A stretch of 64,000 nt of DNA, taken from positions 72,909,264 to 72,973,263 of the forward strand of contig OX326958.1 in assembly GCA_946800325.1 (NCBI GenBank), given 5' to 3'. A model generated the notes under the pieces. It ran no database searches. It saw only the letters and a program-made list of their open reading frames with translations, and was not told the origin of the DNA. This DNA is from Luzula sylvatica. Its lineage: Eukaryota > Streptophyta > Magnoliopsida > Poales > Juncaceae. Shown here piece by piece: positions 58,710 to 64,000 of the stretch (positions within the stretch are counted from its first letter, which is position 1; each line of letters opens with the position of its first letter). A program made the translations under genes and the position numbers.

Positions 58710-61700
58710 CTAAACCACAAAATCTCTCAAATTCTCGTAGATTTGCAAAAAGGTAGGATCTTCTTCTCGTTGTTGTTCTTCTGCGATTTGGTCCTCCTCT
58801 TCATCTAGATCAATTTCTTGCTGATTCGATTGATTTCCAGTTGTTTGGAACCACCACAATCTTCTATTATCCATTTGTCCTTCATTTTCACTCCTAATTG
58901 CTTCCTCATCTAGGTTTCCTGTATTTCCTGCATCAGACAAAATTGGATTATTGTGTAGGTTTCCATCTGAGAATATATCAATTGGTAAATTTTGCATTGA
59001 ATTATTGGTTTGTCCCCTATATGGAATCCAATTTTTGAAATCTGAGAAGTTTAGGTCATCAAAATTTTCAATTTGATTTAGCTTGAATTCATATAGTATA
59101 TTATTTATAATTTTCCATTCATCCATCTTCTCATTTGTAAATGTTCTCCTACACCTTTCTAACCACATTTGGTACAAAGCTATACTTATCAGAATTTTAT
59201 AATCACTATTCTCTTTAGTATTTATTAGTATATCCAGTGGATTGAATTGATTTTGTTTTGTGATATTTAGTGTACCATGTAATTTAATCCATATATTTTT
59301 ATTAAAATTACACTCATTTACAATGTGATTTGTGTTTTCTTCAAATTGATGGCATAACACACATCTGTTGATGATGTACCATCCTCTTCTCTTCAAGTTT
59401 TCAATGGTGAGTATTTTGTTTTTATAAATTAACCATAAAAAGATTTTAATTTTTAATGAAATATTTATTTTCCAAATTTTTTCATAATTAGCTTTAATGT
59501 ATATCCCTTTACTAATAAACTGGTATTTGCTTTTACAGGTGAAATTTTTTTGGCCATTCCATTGCCAATTAAAAATAACTTTTTTGGATGGATCTAAAGT
59601 TAGGGATGCACAAATCTGATCAAGCTCTACTATCTGGCTATGTGCAACATTTGACAAAGGTACCACTATCCCCAAAGTAGAGTATTGATTAGTTTCATTT
59701 ATTTTATTAGTAAAATTCCACTGTTCCATTTTTATTTTCACAAAATGTATATAATTCCTTATATTTATCACTAAGTGGCTGTTCATTCCATTTTCCTTTC
59801 CAAAAAATTGACTTTTGTCCATTTTCAAGTATTATGTTTAAACTGTGATTAAAAAAATCTAAGTTTTTAAGAATGTCATTCCAGAAATATGAAAAGTCAT
59901 TTTTATTTATATTATCACTTCCAATTTCATGTATATTGCAAATAAGGTTTTTCCAACCTAATTTTTCATCTGAATTATAGTACAACCATGGCCATTTAGT
60001 TAGTAATATTTTATTAAATAATTCTAAATTAAGTACCCCCAATCCTCCTTTTATTTTTGGTTGACATACTATATTCCACTCAACTAGGTTATAACCTGAA
60101 TTTTCATTTCCTTTCGAAAAGAATTTTTTCCTGATTTTATCTATTTCTTTAAAAACCCATTTGGGGAATTTGAATACATTGAAATAATATATTGGAATGG
60201 ATGATAGTACTGAGTTCATTAAGATTAGTCTACCACTTTTACTTAACATATTTCCTTTCCAACCCTCTAATTTTCCTGAAATTTTTTCAATTATTTTTAA
60301 ATAGTCTTCTTTTGAGGGTTTTTTGAAATGTAGTGGTAATCCTAGGTATGTTAAGGATAATTTTCCTATATGACAGTTTAATATTTGAGCTATTTCATTT
60401 ATTTCTTCATTTTCCATATTTAATCCAATTATTTCTGATTTTTGATAATTCATTATTAACCCTGACTCCTCTCCAAATAAATTTAATATATATTGTACTC
60501 TATAAATATTATTAATATTAGGGTTTAAAAATAGGATAGAATCATCTGCATAATTAAGGCTTGAGTAAATGTTTTTAATTGGTTTAACTATATACCCTTT
60601 TTCACTAAGATTTTCCAATAATTTGGATAACACATCCATTACCAGCAAAAATAGATAGGTAGATATTGGATCCCCTTGTCTCAACCCCCTTTTTAGATGA
60701 ATAAATTTACCAGGATTTCCATTAAGAATAACTCTAGCAGACCCTTTTAAGACTGAATTTTTAATCCAATTAATATAATTATTCCCAAATCCTCTTGATT
60801 TTAATATTTTTAATAAAAATTCCCATGAGACACTATCAAATGCCTTATGGATGTCTAATTTTAATAATATCAGGGGTGTTTTAGTTCTTTTTGCTATACA
60901 AATTACTTCTCTGGCATATAGATAATTTTCTGATATGTTCCTATTTTTTAAAAAACTTGTTTGATTTAGGGAGATCATATCTCCTATATAATTATTTAAT
61001 CTATTTGCTAGTACCTTAGAAAAAATTCTTTGTATACTTGATATTAAACTTATTGGTTTATAGTCTTTTGGTTCAATTGAGTTTTCTTTTTTTGCAATTA
61101 GTGTGATATATGAAGTATTGAATTTTGATAAACCTTGAGACCCTTCATAATTAAACAAATCTAGTATTTCTTCTTTTAAAATATCCCAATATTTTTTTTA
61201 AAATTCACTTGTATACCCATCAGGACCAGGACTTTTATTTGATTTCCAATTTTTAATTACCAAATCTAATTCTGACATTTCAAAATTCCTCTCCATTGAT
61301 TCCAGATTAAAGTTTTCATTTTCATATAATTTATTTAGATTAATTTTACCATATAAATTTGTATTAAATACCTCTTTTCCAATTAGGTCCCTATAAAATG
61401 AAAATATTAATTTGGCTTTGTTTAAGTGGTCTTTAATTTCAGTACCATTTTTATCCTTTAATATTGGGATCGTATTATTTGATTTTTTTATTGTTGCATG
61501 CAAATGGAAAAATTTGGTATTTGCATCTCAATTCTTTATCCAGTTAAATTTTGATCTTTGTTTCCAGTAGATTTTATTTAAGTAGTTTATATTTTCTAAT
61601 CTTATTTTAGCCGTAATTTTTAGCCATTTTTCTAAGTTTGTTGTTTCTCTGGAATCTTCAATTTGATCCACCCATTGAATTATTTTTTTGCAATTTTCTG

Positions 61701-62052
61701 TTTGTACATTATATTTTCTGTGAATATTTTTACTCCATTCTTTTAGTGTTATACTTAATTTATGATATTTTTCAAAAAGTTTTTCCATTGTACCAGCTTT
61801 ATTATTCTTCATGTGGTCTCCTATAATTTCTGAAATTTCCTCCATATGTAACCATTTTTGTTCAAATCTGAACCCATTAAAAATAGGATATTTACTATTT
61901 GCTTCATATAAGATAGGAATATGATCAGAGCATGTATTAATTCTAGTTGTTTGATTTGAATTAGGGAAATGTGTCAAAATATTACTCATTAGGTTCATGT
62001 TGGACCAGTTATATTTAATTTTGAATTTTTTCATAATATGTGACATGATCAA
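58710..62052 (-). pseudogene. LINE ORF2: endonuclease end, RT, zf-RVT
   Basis: Four frames on one strand make one broken protein. 62052-61528 is the end of the APE endonuclease (CSDHIPIL motif) and linker. 61503-61198 contains NKSPGPDGYTSEF. 61158-59707 is reverse transcriptase with KAFDSVSWEFL, LRQGDPIS and the catalytic LNYADDSILF. 59828-58710 is the zf-RVT tail (CVLCHQFEENTNHIVNEC). The breaks are an in-frame TGA near 61529, an in-frame TAA near 61200 and a frameshift near 59720. Only a few lesions are present, so the copy is not very old. It cannot make full-length ORF2. Confidence 0.88.
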
Positions 62053-62085
62053 TTGTGAATATCTAACATTAAGAAATATATTCAG

Positions 62086-63305
62086 TTGAATTTAAGAGGT
62101 GAAGGATGGGGGTTTGGGGGTTGGGAGTGAATATTTAGCCCGGTCAATCAATAGAAAGGCACCCACGTGAACAATTTGGGGGTGTCGTGACTTTCGGTTT
62201 ATAAGAATGACGAGAACTAATAAATTAGAAGTATTGATTGTATGTATTAATAAATTAGTGAATAAATCAAAGATTGATTTTGGGTTTTTTATGAGATTAC
62301 GTACGTGTGGTTGGGTTAATGGGCCGATTTATTTGAAAATCAAATCGAATCGGTCGAATTGGATTTAATTTGTTCGATTTGATTCGGTTCGGTTTGATTT
62401 TGGTGTTTTTAAAATCGTTTATCCTGAACCATCTGAATTATTATTATTTCCATATTTTTTATTACGTCAACTAAAGAAATATTAAAATTTCATATTATAG
62501 TATTACATTTATTACAAATAATGTAATTAACTCTTAATAAAATATATTTTGTTAATCATTTGAATAATTAACTGTTAATGATGATATATATACGGAAGTG
62601 GGGAAATGAATGATACAACAAATGGCCACCAGTCAAAATGACCCATTTGTATATTTGTCATAACTTCTGAGATTATTTGCAGGACGAAAGAAGTAAACGT
62701 AGATGGAGGTGATAAGGAAGAGAGATAATCTAGAAAGAGAAAGAGGGACCCGAAAGAAGATCAGGTTCCATGTGTGGCTGGGAGAGGATTGAGTAGTGTG
62801 TTTGATTTTGATTTGATTTGATGCATTCATTGTTTTAGGCATTTAGTTCTCTCTCTTCCAGTATTTGGGAGGATGTTAAAAGTAGGTTAGATGTAGATTT
62901 GAATTTTGATGGGTCAGTGTATTTGTCATTTGTATACTAATTTTAGATAGGAAAATCATCATAATTTTTTCTTACAAATATTAACCTTTCCTTACAAACA
63001 TGAACCAAAATATTATTATTTTTCATCGATTAAAAGACTCATAAATTCAATAATTATTTAAATCATCATAATTTTCTTATCCATTAAAAAGAAATTTCTC
63101 ATTTTATCATAGCTTTCAAAAAGGAAATCTTTCTAATGGTTTAATAAATTCATTGCATTATTAAATAAGTATCCTTTAGAATTCTAAACATTTTGAAAAA
63201 TCAAGCTTATGTATACTTTTTTTTATTTAATTATAATTTATATAATTACTTTAAATAATTTGAACTTACATAACGACCAATATTAAAATAGAGAATTATA
63301 ATTTA
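62086..63305. other. Intergenic, with a decayed hAT-family end
   Basis: No gene was recognised. Around 62325-62500, AATCGGTCGAATTGGATTTAAT and TTCGGTTCGGTTTGATTTTGG resemble the left arm of the hAT family at 1767 and 18088, but strongly mutated. The rest is AT-rich. Confidence 0.5.
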
Positions 63306-64000
63306 CTAGGATCATACTCGCACTATGTGGCGAGTATGTTCATTATAATACAAGATACAATATTTTATGATAATAATGATAATATCATCTCAAAATAAAA
63401 TAATTTGAAGGCATTTATGTGTACATTTGTAATTTACGTTATGATAATATATGAGCTATTTAACTTGTCTGATAATAATACATACATCGTGTTACGGTAT
63501 AAAGAACATGACAACAAATATTATGTTATTGTTGATCACAACAGTTCACTTAATGCCAAATATAAAAATAGTGAACCGTACAATTTATGTACTCGCTACA
63601 AATCATTATTCCTATTGTACTAATAACATATTTATTGATTCGAAATACAATGAAAACTAAAAATAATATTAAATTTAATGATTAACATAATTTAAAAATA
63701 TTATCGAAATTAATTCAACCCAAATATAAATGAAAATTATTTAATATAATATTTTTTCAGTTTACCTTTTTAGAGATACAATAATATTTGATATATGTTT
63801 ATAAGTTTAATAATTTAGTTATGTTTTGATAGATAATTTTTTTTTCCATTTTGTTTAATTTTTTAAAATTTTATTATTAAAGTTGTTTGAACAAAAACAC
63901 AACTATAACCTACTTAGTATTATCTGATATTCTTACACCTTTATTTTTTAAAAATAAAAAATAATAATTAAAATTCAATTATGTCAATATGTATTTTTCA
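63306..64000 (-). mobile_element. Helitron-type element, copy C (runs off the window)
   Basis: It starts CTAGGATCATACTCGCACTATGTGGCGAG, the same 3' terminal hairpin arrangement as copies A and B read on the minus strand. The interior follows their order (the ATATTATGTTATTGTTG block, TTATTGATTCGAAATACAATGAAAA, TTTGATATATGTTTATAAG) with more divergence. It is the oldest of the three by eye and is truncated by the window edge. Confidence 0.6.

Larger units (their letters stand above)
58280..62085 (-). mobile_element. LINE (non-LTR retrotransposon), 5' truncated
   Basis: A minus-strand element with the end of the endonuclease, reverse transcriptase and zinc-binding tail. The 3' side ends near an A-rich tail (poly-T on plus at about 58280-58286). 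A long 3' UTR (58287-58709) holds an inverted repeat. The 5' end is cut within the endonuclease domain. No clear target duplication was found. Its coding sequence is AT-rich, with codons unlike the host genes nearby. Confidence 0.8.

Noticed and set aside
58255..62065. CAATTGATCATG near both ends of the LINE as a target duplication
   Set aside because: The two copies are inverted, not direct, and the core TGATCA is itself palindromic.

Overview
This is nuclear chromosomal DNA from a flowering plant, most likely a eudicot. It is AT-rich, with genes split by many short GT-AG introns. The proteins are plant-type: a B3/REM-like DNA-binding protein, UTP25, a very-long-chain ketoacyl-CoA reductase, SPT6 with a GW-rich tail, and a CYP71-clan P450. 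Plant transposons fill the space between them. I cannot name the species from sequence alone. All alignments and splice models were made by eye.

Bases 1-18,600 are a nest of transposons. Two Helitron-type elements lie head to tail (258-1387 and 5785-17824, both with 3' ends on the minus strand). A solo LTR (1388-5779) sits at their junction. That LTR carries a hAT element (1767-4277), which carries a Mutator-like element (1983-3989) holding a small spliceable ORF. The second Helitron is split by a young 9.8-kb Athila-like Ty3/gypsy retrotransposon (5921-15743) and by a second solo LTR (15962-16351). It ends in three 142-bp repeats next to the promoter of the first gene, and a second copy of the hAT family sits in that promoter.

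Bases 18,823-36,037 hold three genes. The first is a 12-exon gene for a 2137-residue protein: two B3 domains, a huge Glu-rich repeat region, and a two-exon unit present three times in tandem. The second is UTP25 (25 exons, ribosome biogenesis). The third, facing it on the minus strand, is KCR (fatty-acid elongation). Upstream of KCR are two hAT elements side by side sharing one target duplication; the second contains a solo LTR with a dense array of palindromes. Bases 41,135-44,102 are a non-autonomous CACTA element.

Bases 44,919-51,166 hold SPT6 (17 exons, transcription elongation). After it come a possible TIR element with an inserted 5'-truncated LINE, an RNase H-like remnant, a CYP71D-like P450 on the minus strand (55512-57481), a Helitron fragment, a broken LINE (about 58280-62085) and the start of a third Helitron copy at the right edge.

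The genes do not form a pathway. UTP25 and SPT6 are housekeeping genes with telo-box motifs near their starts; KCR and the P450 are lipid and specialised-metabolism enzymes. The most unusual gene is the B3 protein with symmetric phase-1 exon triplication.
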